From positions 1-20,725 of the forward strand of contig CANBFZ010000003.1 of assembly GCA_947367725.1 (NCBI GenBank): a stretch of 20,725 nt of DNA, written 5' to 3'. The stretch is from an uncultured Eubacterium sp. Lineage in GTDB: Bacteria > Bacillota > Clostridia > Peptostreptococcales > Anaerovoracaceae. Below, one piece after another: positions 1 through 7,337 of the stretch (position 1 is the first letter of the stretch; every line of letters begins with the position of its first letter). Under the pieces are notes generated by a model. It did no database searches and was not told the DNA's origin. It saw only the letters and a list, made by a program, of their open reading frames with translations. Position numbers and translations under genes: made by a program.

Positions 1-1
1 G

Positions 2-643
2 TTTTATTTTCTGGGACTGAAAGGTGGCAGCGTCAGTGTGTTTCTTGCAATTCAAAGTTTGACCATCATCATCTCTATGGTGCTTTGCGCAGTGTTTATT
101 CAAGAAAAGATTACAGGATATATGCTGATTGGCACTGCATTGATTCTCTGCGGAACACTTTTGATGATGGATCGGCAGGAACTTGCTGCGCTGAAAGGCA
201 AAGGGCTTTTGCATGGAGAGCAACAGTGGATTTTGTTTGCGGGTCTTTCTGCCATTTGTGCGTCGATTTCTTATGTAATTGTAAAAGCTGACACCGCACC
301 CATTGACACCAATGTAACATCTACTTTTCGGTATATCATCGTGGTTGCCATGCTGTGGCTGCTTCTTTTCAAAAAAGGAAAAGGCGGGGCATTCGGCACC
401 ATCACAAGGAAGACGTGGATTTTTATTTTGCTGGGTGCGGCGGCTTCTGGTGCAGGCCATGTGCTGGTTTACAAAGCGCTGTTTCTGGGAAAAGCTGCGG
501 TTATTATGACCATCTACCGTATGGGGATGGTGATTTCCATTATATTATCTCGAATATTCCTGAAGGAAAAACTGCAGAAAAAAGGATGGCTGGGGTTCGC
601 ACTTCTGGTGTCTGGCGTTGTGCTCTTTGCGCTGGGACGATAG
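2..643 (+). CDS. EamA/DMT-family transporter, 3' part only
   Basis: The reading frame is already open at the window edge, so the gene starts upstream; the GTG at 38 is an internal codon, not a start. What remains is a very hydrophobic protein of about 213 residues. Visible segments include a helix pair near the start (IQSLTIIISMVLCAVFIQEKITGYMLIG), a middle cytoplasmic stretch, and then four or more helices ending in WLGFALLVSGVVLFALGR. The repeated pattern 'F.EK(I/L)....G' close to the end of each half is typical of the EamA ten-helix fold, in which two five-helix repeats are fused. The family exports or imports small metabolites across the cytoplasmic membrane; the substrate cannot be read from sequence. 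The first repeat is truncated by the window, the second looks complete. It is followed after about 55 bp by a fresh promoter, so it is probably the last gene of its own unit. Confidence 0.85.
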   Translation, partial: FYFLGLKGGSVSVFLAIQSLTIIISMVLCAVFIQEKITGYMLIGTALILCGTLLMMDRQELAALKGKGLLHGEQQWILFAGLSAICASISYVIVKADTAPIDTNVTSTFRYIIVVAMLWLLLFKKGKGGAFGTITRKTWIFILLGAAASGAGHVLVYKALFLGKAAVIMTIYRMGMVISIILSRIFLKEKLQKKGWLGFALLVSGVVLFALGR

Positions 644-678
644 TTTTCGCAAGGAGAATGCAATGCACTGTTCCTTTA

Positions 679-692
679 CCCTGCTAACAGGG
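679..692 (+). terminator. Small hairpin after the EamA gene
   Basis: CCCTG-CTAA-CAGGG forms a 5-bp GC-rich stem with a tetraloop, 36 bp after the transporter stop and just before the next promoter. The trailing sequence GTCTATT is only weakly U-rich, so a terminator role is plausible but not strong. Confidence 0.3.
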
Positions 693-697
693 GTCTA

Positions 698-726
698 TTG
701 ACAATTAAATCGCTTTGCTTTAGGAT
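698..726 (+). promoter_or_regulatory. Sigma-A promoter for the first yitT gene
   Basis: TTGACA at 698-703, a 17-bp spacer, and TAGGAT at 721-726 make a near-consensus vegetative promoter. Transcription would begin near 733, leaving a short leader that carries the GGGAGG ribosome binding site at 747-752. The TTG of the -35 box is in frame with the downstream gene and can be mistaken for its start codon. Confidence 0.75.
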
Positions 727-760
727 AGATTGCAGTATTTTGGAACGGGAGGCAAATCAA

Positions 761-1648
761 TTGAAGAAAGACTGGAACTGGAAAGAACGCATGACGGGAA
801 TGTTCCTTGTCGTGCTGGGAAATTTGCTGTATGCTTTGACTGTAAAATTTTTTCTGATACCGGGTGGTCTGGTAACAGGCGGCAGCACAGGGATTGCCCT
901 TGCAGTACACCATTTCAGCGGATGTCCTGTGTCTGTGTTTGTGCTGATTTTTAATGTAGTCATGCTGGCGGCGGGGCTACTTATGCTGGGCAGTCGTTTT
1001 GCGCTGACAACGGTTGTCAGCACATTTACATATCCTCTTGCGCTGGCAGGCCTGGACAAGCTGTTTCCTGCAGCATTCCTTACAGATGATGTGATTTTGT
1101 GCACTGTATTTTCTGGTCTTGGCATTGGCATTTCCGTAGGGATGGTGATTCGTGCCGGCGCATCCACCGGCGGGATGGATGTACCGCCGCTGATTTTGCA
1201 GAAATACTGCAATGTGCCGGTGTCCATCAGCCTTTATGTTTTTGATACCTGTATTTTGCTCACGCAGATGTTTTTTACGGGGGCAGACAAAATTCTCTAT
1301 GGCATTATACTTGTGATGATTTATACCATGGTCATTGACAAGCTTATGCTACTGGGTACGACACAGACAGAAATTAAGATAATCAGCGAGAAGTCTGAAG
1401 AAATCAAAGAAGCCATTGTGCATGAACTGGATCGAGGCGCTACGCTGCTTTCGGGGCGGAGCGGATATCTGGATCACAAGACGGAGATGGTGTTTACCGT
1501 AGTTTCGAATCGAGAAGTGCCGAAAGCAGAGCGAATTGTGCATCGGATTGACCCAGCTGCATTTATGACCATCAGCCGGATCAGTCAGGTTCGCGGCAGG
1601 GGATTTTCTATGAAAAAAGAATACCGTAGCCAGCCAAAGGAAAGATAA
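761..1648 (+). CDS. YitT family membrane protein (copy 1)
   Basis: Integral membrane protein of 295 residues with a YitT domain followed by a soluble DUF2179 domain. The first about 180 residues hold five or six hydrophobic segments and the signature RAGASTGGMDVPPLIL. After about residue 195 the sequence turns polar, with the DUF2179 hallmarks GATLLSGRSGY and a final RGRGFS. The family is conserved in Bacillota but its biochemical role is unknown; the C-terminal domain is proposed to bind a ligand. I chose TTG 761 because GGGAGG lies 8 bp upstream and an earlier in-frame TTG (698) falls inside the -35 box. The gene is followed by a second yitT paralogue in the same direction, which has its own promoter. 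The pair suggests duplication followed by independent regulation. Confidence 0.88.
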   Translation: MKKDWNWKERMTGMFLVVLGNLLYALTVKFFLIPGGLVTGGSTGIALAVHHFSGCPVSVFVLIFNVVMLAAGLLMLGSRFALTTVVSTFTYPLALAGLDKLFPAAFLTDDVILCTVFSGLGIGISVGMVIRAGASTGGMDVPPLILQKYCNVPVSISLYVFDTCILLTQMFFTGADKILYGIILVMIYTMVIDKLMLLGTTQTEIKIISEKSEEIKEAIVHELDRGATLLSGRSGYLDHKTEMVFTVVSNREVPKAERIVHRIDPAAFMTISRISQVRGRGFSMKKEYRSQPKER

Positions 1649-1649
1649 A

Positions 1650-1667
1650 TTTGTGTAAAAACACAAA
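1650..1667 (+). terminator. Hairpin between the two yitT genes
   Basis: TTTGTGT-AAAA-ACACAAA is a perfect 7-bp inverted repeat starting one base after the stop of the first yitT gene. It is AT-rich and followed by A residues rather than T residues, so it is a weak terminator candidate and may act only as a 3' stabilising hairpin. Confidence 0.3.
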
Positions 1668-1697
1668 AAATACGCGTAAATTTGGCTAAAATATGAT

Positions 1698-1726
1698 TTG
1701 AAAATACGAAAAAACGGTGATATAAT
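1698..1726 (+). promoter_or_regulatory. Sigma-A promoter for the second yitT gene
   Basis: TTGAAA at 1698-1703, a 17-bp spacer and a perfect TATAAT at 1721-1726, preceded by TGA, which makes an extended -10 element. It lies 39 bp before the start codon and gives the second yitT gene its own transcript. Confidence 0.8.
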
Positions 1727-1764
1727 CTCTCTGGATGATTTTTACAGGCAGAGAGGAATATCGT

Positions 1765-2661
1765 ATGAAACAAATCTTAATGAAGTATATTGCAGTATTT
1801 TTAGGGCTTGCCATCGCAGCTTTTGGCATTGTGGCGTTTGTTCTGCCCAGCGGTGTGATGATCGGAAGCTCTACTGGCGCTGGGCGGGTTATGGAGTATC
1901 TGTATGGCATTCCCGTTTCTTACACGGTAGCAGTGTTTAATGGTATTTTATTTTTGGCAGGATGGATCGCCCTTGGAAAGAAATTTGCCGCCTCAATTCT
2001 TGTCAGTACGTTTGCATATCCGATGCTGATTCACCTGTTTGAACATACGCGTTTTGCAGCAGGTATTACGGACAATGCCATGCTTGCAACCATCTATGGC
2101 GGCGTTCTTGCCGGTGTAGGCATGGGCATTGTCATACGGTGCGGTGCGTCAACGGGCGGCACCGATATTCTAGCAGTAATTTTGAATCGAAAGCTGGGGA
2201 TTTCTGTGGGACTTCCCATGTACCTGATCGATTTTGCCATTCTTCTTTCTCAAGTATTTTTTGCGAGAGGGGCAGACGAGATTTTGCTCGGGATCCTTCT
2301 TACGTTTTTCTATTCTATGGTGGCAGACAAAGTTGTCGTTGCAGGGGGCAGTGCGGTGCAACTTCTGGTGATCAGCAGCAGATTTCAGGAAATTCGTCAG
2401 CGGTTTTCTGATATGGTCATTGGAAATACTGTCTTTTATGGAGAATCAGGGTATACAGCAGTGCGGCAGGATACGCTGCTCTGTGTGATTTCTGCCAGAG
2501 ATTTGAATCTGGTGCAGCGAGAAATTCTGCAGATAGATCCAGAAGCATTTTTGTCCATCAGCAGTGTGAAGGAGGTAAAGGGCAGAGGATTTTCGTTTGA
2601 CATGGGTCTTGCGAAACAGATTCGAAAGGGTAAAGCCGATGGGAGAGACATAATTGTGTAA
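1765..2661 (+). CDS. YitT family membrane protein (copy 2)
   Basis: A 298-residue paralogue of the preceding gene with the same two-part architecture. An N-terminal multi-helix YitT domain contains RCGASTGGTDILAVIL. A C-terminal DUF2179 domain contains YGESGYT, a diverged form of the usual SGRSGY loop, and ends KGRGFSF. ATG 1765 is preferred because AGAGGA lies 7 bp upstream; the in-frame ATG at 1735 sits within about 10 bp of the -10 box and would leave almost no leader. The promoter directly upstream indicates separate transcription from copy 1. Function is unknown beyond membrane location. The difference in the DUF2179 glycine loop between the copies hints that they may sense different ligands, which is inference. 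Confidence 0.88.
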   Translation: MKQILMKYIAVFLGLAIAAFGIVAFVLPSGVMIGSSTGAGRVMEYLYGIPVSYTVAVFNGILFLAGWIALGKKFAASILVSTFAYPMLIHLFEHTRFAAGITDNAMLATIYGGVLAGVGMGIVIRCGASTGGTDILAVILNRKLGISVGLPMYLIDFAILLSQVFFARGADEILLGILLTFFYSMVADKVVVAGGSAVQLLVISSRFQEIRQRFSDMVIGNTVFYGESGYTAVRQDTLLCVISARDLNLVQREILQIDPEAFLSISSVKEVKGRGFSFDMGLAKQIRKGKADGRDIIV

Positions 2662-2664
2662 CAT

Positions 2665-2728
2665 GCTGCGCATCCTGATTTCACGCTGAACCATGATATA
2701 TCTTAGCTTTGGCGACGTAGGATGCAGC
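2665..2728. other. Imperfect inverted repeat with a long loop
   Basis: GCTGC(gc)ATCCT at 2665-2676 and AGGATGCAGC at 2719-2728 pair over 10 bp with a two-base bulge and a loop of about 42 nt. It lies between the yitT stop and the pepT promoter. It lacks a T-run, so it is not a good intrinsic terminator. Confidence 0.3.
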
Positions 2729-2729
2729 C

Positions 2730-2759
2730 TTGTCAAGGAAAGACCTCTTATGGTAGAAT
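2730..2759 (+). promoter_or_regulatory. Promoter for the pepT-whiA unit
   Basis: TTGTCA at 2730-2735, an 18-bp spacer and TAGAAT at 2754-2759 with an upstream TGG (extended -10). Transcription would start near 2766, giving pepT a leader of about 170 nt that holds a small ORF. Confidence 0.6.
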
Positions 2760-2793
2760 GGGAAAGAATACAAAATAAAAGAAGGAGCGGATC

Positions 2794-2871
2794 ATGCGTC
2801 ATACAAGGTGTTTAGCGCAGCATGCAATGGAAGTTGTAAGTCGAGCCGTTTTTGGAAGAAGGCTTTGTTAG
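2794..2871 (+). CDS. Small leader ORF upstream of pepT (25 codons)
   Basis: An ATG ORF of 25 codons beginning MRHTRCLAQHAMEVV and ending GRRLC. Its AAGGAG lies 6 bp upstream at 2782-2787, a site as good as those of the neighbouring large genes. It sits in the predicted pepT leader, 65 bp before the pepT start. It is basic (five Arg, two His), with no recognisable domain or signal peptide. It could be a translated leader peptide or simply a chance ORF; the ribosome binding site is the only positive evidence. Confidence 0.4.
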   Translation: MRHTRCLAQHAMEVVSRAVFGRRLC

Positions 2872-2936
2872 ATTGCTTAGTGATAGGATTTTGGTCTGAC
2901 AAAACAGCATAAACAGAAAGGATAGGAGGAAGCAGA

Positions 2937-4154
2937 ATGAATTTACAGGAAAGATTTTTACAATATGTCATGTTTGATACCCAGTCTTCGGAGGAAACGG
3001 GGACGGTGCCCAGCACACCAGGGCAGCGTGTGTTTTCAGAGGCTTTGGCAGAGGAACTGAGAGGCTTTGGCATTGCAGATGTGCGCCTTGATGATATGGG
3101 GTATCTCTATGGCAGCATTCCATCTAATGTGGATAAACCGGTGCCGACCATTGGTTTTATTGCCCACGTGGATACAGCCGATGCCCATCCTTCTCCGAAA
3201 AAGACGCCGCGTATCATTGCATCCTATGATGGCGGTGTGATTACCTTGGAATCCGGTGCAGTTCTGAATCCTGCGACAGATGAGAATCTGCGGCGTGCGC
3301 AAGGGTGTAATCTGATCGTAACTGACGGCTTTACACTCCTTGGCGGAGATGACAAAGCCGGTGTTGCTGAAATTGTGACGGCACTGGAATATTTGGCGCA
3401 GCATCCGGAAGTGCAACATGGCAAAATTGCTTTCTCTTTTACACCGGATGAAGAAATCGGCACCAGCCAGGATCATTTCCGTGTGGAAGAATTCGGGGCA
3501 GATTTTGCGTATACCGTGGACGGCGCAGATTTTGGAGATATTGAATATGAGAATTTTAACGGGGCGTCTGCAGTCGTGACTGTACAGGGTGTAGAGACAC
3601 ACCCAGGGGAAGCGAAAAACAAGATGCAGAATGCAGTGACCATTGCAATGGAATTTGACAGGATGCTGCCAGTATGGGAACGACCAGAGCATACAGAAGA
3701 TTATGAGGGCTTTTACCACCTGATGCACATGCAAGGAGACTGCAGCACTTGTACACTGCGTTATTTGATTCGGGAACACGATTGTCAGAAATTTGCAAAG
3801 CGGAAAGAAACGATCCATAAGATGGCAGAACTGCTGAACTTTAAGTATGGTGCAGGCACGGTGCAGGCAGAGGTGAAAGATGGATATCGTAATATGTCAG
3901 AAATGGTAGCGCCGCATATGCACTTAATCGATTATGCAAAAGAGGCGATTTCCGAGCTTGGAGTAGAACCACGGGTGCCTGCCATTCGTGGCGGCACAGA
4001 TGGTGCGGAACTGTCTTTCAAGGGGGTGCCTTGCCCGAATTTGGGAACGGCCTCTTGGAATCATCATTCCGTTACGGAAGTTGCTAACGTGGATCATATG
4101 GAACAAACTGTACAGCTGATCTTAAAAATTATTGAAAAGTATGCAGCAAGATAA
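2937..4154 (+). CDS. pepT: Peptidase T (tripeptide aminopeptidase)
   Basis: Cytoplasmic dinuclear-zinc M20B aminopeptidase that releases the N-terminal residue from tripeptides; 405 residues, the normal family length. Metal and catalytic residues are visible: His77 and Asp79 in IAHVDTADA, Asp139 in LLGGDDKAG, Glu172/Glu173 in TPDEEIG, Asp195 in TVDGADFGD, and the late His in GTASWNHHSV near the C-terminus. The insert with FNGASAVVTVQG and GVETHPG is the usual dimerisation (lid) domain. AGGAGGA at 2924-2930 supports the start. whiA follows 20 bp later, so the two are probably co-transcribed. With the PepD- and PepV-type genes further on, this is the first of three M20 peptidases within 16 kb, fitting a peptide-fermenting lifestyle. 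Confidence 0.95.
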   Translation: MNLQERFLQYVMFDTQSSEETGTVPSTPGQRVFSEALAEELRGFGIADVRLDDMGYLYGSIPSNVDKPVPTIGFIAHVDTADAHPSPKKTPRIIASYDGGVITLESGAVLNPATDENLRRAQGCNLIVTDGFTLLGGDDKAGVAEIVTALEYLAQHPEVQHGKIAFSFTPDEEIGTSQDHFRVEEFGADFAYTVDGADFGDIEYENFNGASAVVTVQGVETHPGEAKNKMQNAVTIAMEFDRMLPVWERPEHTEDYEGFYHLMHMQGDCSTCTLRYLIREHDCQKFAKRKETIHKMAELLNFKYGAGTVQAEVKDGYRNMSEMVAPHMHLIDYAKEAISELGVEPRVPAIRGGTDGAELSFKGVPCPNLGTASWNHHSVTEVANVDHMEQTVQLILKIIEKYAAR

Positions 4155-4174
4155 AACTATGATGGAGGCAGGAC

Positions 4175-5179
4175 ATGTCATTTGCGGCAGAAACGAAAAA
4201 TGAACTGGCGAGAATAACGCCGGAAAAAAAGTGCTGTATGCTGGCAGAAATCGCAGGTTTTCTCAGGGTTTCCGGAAGTCTCAGGCTAGCCGGCGGCGGG
4301 AAATTTATGATCGTGATTACCACAGAAAATCCGGCGGTAGCCAGACATTACAAAAAATTGATGAAAGAATATTTTCAGGTAGATACGAAACTGGAATTGG
4401 GGGATGCACCGGGGCCGAAAAAGGGGCGGGTGTATATGCTTGCCATTGGTCCGGAAATGCGCAGTGAGCAGATTTTGCGTGAAACGGGTATTTTGATGGT
4501 ACGGGAAGGGAACAATTATATTTCCGATGGGATTTTTGATGGCCTGATACGTACCAAATGCTGCAAAAAAGCATATCTGCGCGGAATTTTTATGGGGACA
4601 GGCACAGTCAATGATCCGGCGAACAGCTATCATTTGGAATTTGTTTGCGCCAGCAGGACGCTGGCTTTGGATCTGCGCAAACTGATCAATTCTTTTGTAG
4701 ATTTATCGGCAAAGGTAGTGCAGCGTAAGGACAGTTATATCGTATATATGAAAAGCTCCGAATATATCAGCGACACGCTGGCGATTATGGGCGCACATAC
4801 ACAGGTATTTTCGTTTGAGGATGTGAAAATTAAGAAGGAACTTGTCAATCATGCAGTGCGCATTACCAATTGCGATAATGCAAACACGGACAGAACGTTG
4901 GATGCGGCCCAGCGTCAGCTTGCCGCTATTAAGATCATCGAGCGTGAAAAGGGCATTGCCTGGTTACCGGAAAAACTGCGGCATGTGGCGCAGCTTCGTT
5001 TAGACTATCCAGAGGCTAGTTTGGTGCAGCTAGCTGAAATGATGATGCCGCCTATGAAGAAATCTGGCATTAACAATCGATTTCGAAAGATTGAGGAACT
5101 GGCGGAAAAGTTGCGCAATCATTCTGTGCTACTTTTCCTGCTTGCGGGGTTTGCCTGCAGTACGCCAATTCTGTTGTGA
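4175..5179 (+). CDS. whiA: WhiA family DNA-binding protein
   Basis: WhiA combines an inactive LAGLIDADG homing-endonuclease-like domain with a C-terminal helix-turn-helix; in Bacillota it is implicated in cell division and chromosome segregation, in actinomycetes in sporulation control. The N-terminus MSFAAETKNELARI and the block YLRGIFMGTGTVNDPANSYHLEF are diagnostic. The C-terminal helix-turn-helix is seen in WLPEKLRHVAQLRLDYPEASLVQLAEMM...SGINNRFRKIEELAEKLR. GGAGG at 4163-4167 supports the start. The protein is 334 residues; homologues usually stop just after EKLR, at about residue 315 here. The extra 19 residues (about 5120-5176) are hydrophobic, HSVLLFLLAGFACSTPILL, and have no counterpart I know in the family. 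A lost stop or a nearby deletion may explain them. Confidence 0.93.
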   Translation: MSFAAETKNELARITPEKKCCMLAEIAGFLRVSGSLRLAGGGKFMIVITTENPAVARHYKKLMKEYFQVDTKLELGDAPGPKKGRVYMLAIGPEMRSEQILRETGILMVREGNNYISDGIFDGLIRTKCCKKAYLRGIFMGTGTVNDPANSYHLEFVCASRTLALDLRKLINSFVDLSAKVVQRKDSYIVYMKSSEYISDTLAIMGAHTQVFSFEDVKIKKELVNHAVRITNCDNANTDRTLDAAQRQLAAIKIIEREKGIAWLPEKLRHVAQLRLDYPEASLVQLAEMMMPPMKKSGINNRFRKIEELAEKLRNHSVLLFLLAGFACSTPILL

Positions 5180-5441
5180 TCAATACTCTGCTACAGCAGG
5201 AAAAAAATCCTGTATCGAGCTGTTGAAAAAAGAGGAATTTCAGAGTAAAATAGGGGAAATTGTAAAATTTAGGCGTTATGGCGGCGCTGCGAGGAAATTT
5301 TCCTTGGCGTTGCTTTAACATAAATTATCATATTGCATCTATTGGAAAAAGGACTGACAGTGATGAAACATTTATGTGTACAGCTACTGCGGTTCTTTTT
5401 TCATTTAATAGGGAATATCGATTTTTGATTGTTTGGCATAG
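5180..5441. other. Gene-free stretch between whiA and the convergent terminator
   Basis: About 260 bp without a convincing gene. A 21-codon frame at 5363 (MKHLCVQLL...) has only a poor ribosome binding site. The stretch could be the decayed remains of whatever followed whiA, but no homology is recognisable by eye. Confidence 0.4.
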
Positions 5442-5485
5442 AAAAAAGTCTGCTGCTGAAAAGAATCGGTGCAGCAGACCTTTTT
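5442..5485. terminator. Bidirectional terminator between whiA and the PucR gene
   Basis: GTCTGCTGC at 5448-5456 pairs perfectly with GCAGCAGAC at 5471-5479 (9 bp, 14-nt loop). It is flanked by six A residues on the left and CTTTTTC on the right, so U-runs form in both directions. It serves the two convergent genes. Confidence 0.85.
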
Positions 5486-5494
5486 CTTGGCGTT

Positions 5495-7102
5495 TTATGA
5501 AAGGATTCTCGTCAATGCCAGTGCCGTGTATAAGTTCATGACTTCCGGCATTTTCAAAAGATCCATACCGAGTAATCGCTCGGATTTTTTAATTCTGTAT
5601 TTTACCGTATTTTTATGGACAAACAGTCTGTTTGCCGTTTCCAGGATATTGCCCTGACAGTCCAGCAAAAAGACCATAAGGGTATCCAGCACATCTCTGC
5701 CTGCTTCATCTAGCTGAAGAGGCGCAAGTATCTTCGTTGCATTTTTGAGTTCCGTTTCACCGCTTTCCAAAATGTCCCTGCAGGTTTGGGCAAATCGCAG
5801 TTCGTGGCTGGTAAATATGTTCTGATATGGATAGAGGATGCAGGCGGTTTTAATGTTTTCCTCCATCAATGAAAATGCATCGCGCACTTCTTCTGTAGAG
5901 GTATGTTCATGCCAGGTACTGGTGAATAAAATGAAGTCATTTTGTTCTTGCGTCTGCATCTCTTCCATAAATTCCTGCGGAAATGCCGCGAAAGGATTGC
6001 TGTCAGAATTGATAAATGCGGCAGTGTAATTCTTAAATACATTGACAAGGGCTGTTTTTTTATCTCCCTTTAAAAAGGCTGCCAGTTTGGCGGCAAGCCA
6101 ATTGATATGGTGTTCTGTATGACTGTCCCCTTTTTTGTTTTCACAGAGAATCCATATGGTATCAAAGGACGTAATGTCGATGTGTAGCATTTGTGCAATC
6201 CGCTGCATTTCTCTCGGACGGTCGTTTAAGATTGCTTCCAGCAGTATGTCTGTATCTTCCATTGCGAAGGTTTCTTCCCAAATGGTAGAAACTAACAGCA
6301 GGATTTCTTCGATTTGCAATAAATAGGAAGTATTTAGCACGCCGCCCTCATCAATCCCTGCGAGAAAGCAACCGTTTTGTTTTTCGATATCCAGCGTGGT
6401 ACAGTAAATTTTCGCATCTGTCCCATTCATGTGCATTTCGATGGGGTCGCTGGTATGGGGATGTTTCAGCCGAAGCTCAGCAATGGTGTTGAGATCCGTT
6501 TCCAGCCATTCCGCGCCGTAAGGCCAGGGCGCAAATGCGCAGATGTTTCCGCTTCTGTCGGTAAGCAGTAACGAACAGCGCAGACGGTCGCTTAAAAGAC
6601 GCAGCACGGTTTCGATGTTCCGATTGTGTGGTTTCAGATGGGCAATCTGGTCGATAATGCCCGATACGATGCTTGTCTCTTGCCTTTGATTATCAACAAT
6701 TGCGTGCATCGCCTCAGAAATGAAATCGCTGTAACGATGGTTATACCGGTTTGGCGGCATCATAATGAGCGGAAACTCCAATTTGTCTGCCAGCTGCATC
6801 ACGTTTGGATCAATTTCTTTAATAAAAATTCCTACGTAATACAGCACAAGGCCCACTTCACCTGAATCAGATAAAAGCTGGATCAGTTTGCATTGGGCGC
6901 TTACATCGTCTTTAATTGACGTAAGCGCGCTGATGATCATTTGACTGCCCAAGAAGAAACCTTCCTGCTCCAGCATCAGTAAATCCACATGCTCTAAGAC
7001 TGACACACAAGATACTTCTCTGGTGATGCCGCCGGCGCCTGCGATGACTTTGGCTTCTTTCAGTGAGGGGAGTTTCAGACAATCAGCTACAGTGATCCTC
7101 AT
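5495..7102 (-). CDS. PucR family transcriptional regulator
   Basis: Cytoplasmic DNA-binding regulator of 535 residues with the PucR layout. An N-terminal PucR ligand-sensing domain (about residues 5-125) begins MRITVADCLKLPSLKEAKVIAG and contains EQEGFFLGSQMIISAL. A middle GGDEF-like CdaR-type region follows (about 290-400). The C-terminal PucR helix-turn-helix (about 470-530) contains LLDCQGNILETANRLFVHKNTVKYRIKKSERLLG. Members control purine, allantoin and other nitrogen-ring catabolism genes. It is divergent from the DUF917-racemase-permease-peptidase operon and shares a 235-bp promoter region with it, the classic position of a local activator. The start is set by agreement with the family N-terminus; the ribosome binding site (AGGA, about 12 bp away) is weak. 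The effector is unknown. Confidence 0.88.
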   Translation of the reverse strand: MRITVADCLKLPSLKEAKVIAGAGGITREVSCVSVLEHVDLLMLEQEGFFLGSQMIISALTSIKDDVSAQCKLIQLLSDSGEVGLVLYYVGIFIKEIDPNVMQLADKLEFPLIMMPPNRYNHRYSDFISEAMHAIVDNQRQETSIVSGIIDQIAHLKPHNRNIETVLRLLSDRLRCSLLLTDRSGNICAFAPWPYGAEWLETDLNTIAELRLKHPHTSDPIEMHMNGTDAKIYCTTLDIEKQNGCFLAGIDEGGVLNTSYLLQIEEILLLVSTIWEETFAMEDTDILLEAILNDRPREMQRIAQMLHIDITSFDTIWILCENKKGDSHTEHHINWLAAKLAAFLKGDKKTALVNVFKNYTAAFINSDSNPFAAFPQEFMEEMQTQEQNDFILFTSTWHEHTSTEEVRDAFSLMEENIKTACILYPYQNIFTSHELRFAQTCRDILESGETELKNATKILAPLQLDEAGRDVLDTLMVFLLDCQGNILETANRLFVHKNTVKYRIKKSERLLGMDLLKMPEVMNLYTALALTRILS

Positions 7103-7151
7103 ACGTGTTTACCATCCTAATTCAAAAATGCAGTGTTGCTGCTTTCTTTCT

Positions 7152-7180
7152 ATTATAATCATTTGCCGGGCATTCCGCAA
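7152..7180 (-). promoter_or_regulatory. Promoter for the PucR gene
   Basis: On the minus strand TTGCGG (7180-7175), a 17-bp spacer and a perfect TATAAT (7157-7152). It lies about 50 bp upstream of the regulator start codon. Confidence 0.6.
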
Positions 7181-7253
7181 CGTCAAGAATTTTGCTGCCT
7201 GCTTGTTTTGTCCTGTTTGACAAAAAAGAGAATTTAATTTTAGCCGGCGCGAT

Positions 7254-7301
7254 ATATACAGTTTTTCTATCAAAATATACAATTGATACAACAAAATATA
7301 C
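7254..7301 (+). repeat. Three ATATAC motifs with exact 21-bp phasing (putative operator)
   Basis: ATATAC occurs at 7254-7259, 7275-7280 and 7296-7301, that is with a period of exactly 21 bp (two helical turns). The second and third copies extend to the identical decamer CAAAATATAC (7271-7280 and 7292-7301). The array sits 37-84 bp before the start codon of the catabolic operon and upstream of the divergent regulator gene. No good -10/-35 pair lies between it and the operon, which fits activator-dependent transcription. Assignment to the PucR protein is inference from position. Confidence 0.5.
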
Positions 7302-7337
7302 CAGCTGCGGAGGAAAACAGAGCAAGGAGGGTTTTCG

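Noticed and set aside
663..701. 12-codon ORF after the EamA gene with AAGGAG upstream
   Set aside because: Too short and overlapping a -35 box; no family or conservation evidence, only a good ribosome site.
698..760. Upstream TTG start for the first yitT gene
   Set aside because: The TTG lies inside a TTGACA-N17-TAGGAT promoter and has no ribosome site; TTG 761 has GGGAGG 8 bp upstream.
3036..3818. 260-codon frame on the minus strand opposite pepT
   Set aside because: It is antisense to a clear pepT gene and has a Cys/His-rich, low-complexity composition with no domain.
5278..5541. 87-codon plus-strand frame across the whiA/PucR gap
   Set aside because: It runs through a bidirectional terminator into the PucR gene and has no ribosome site or family similarity.
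7217..7245. TTGACA at 7217 as the -35 of the catabolic operon
   Set aside because: The sequence at the matching -10 position (TTAGCC) is poor, and the phased ATATAC boxes would lie downstream of it.
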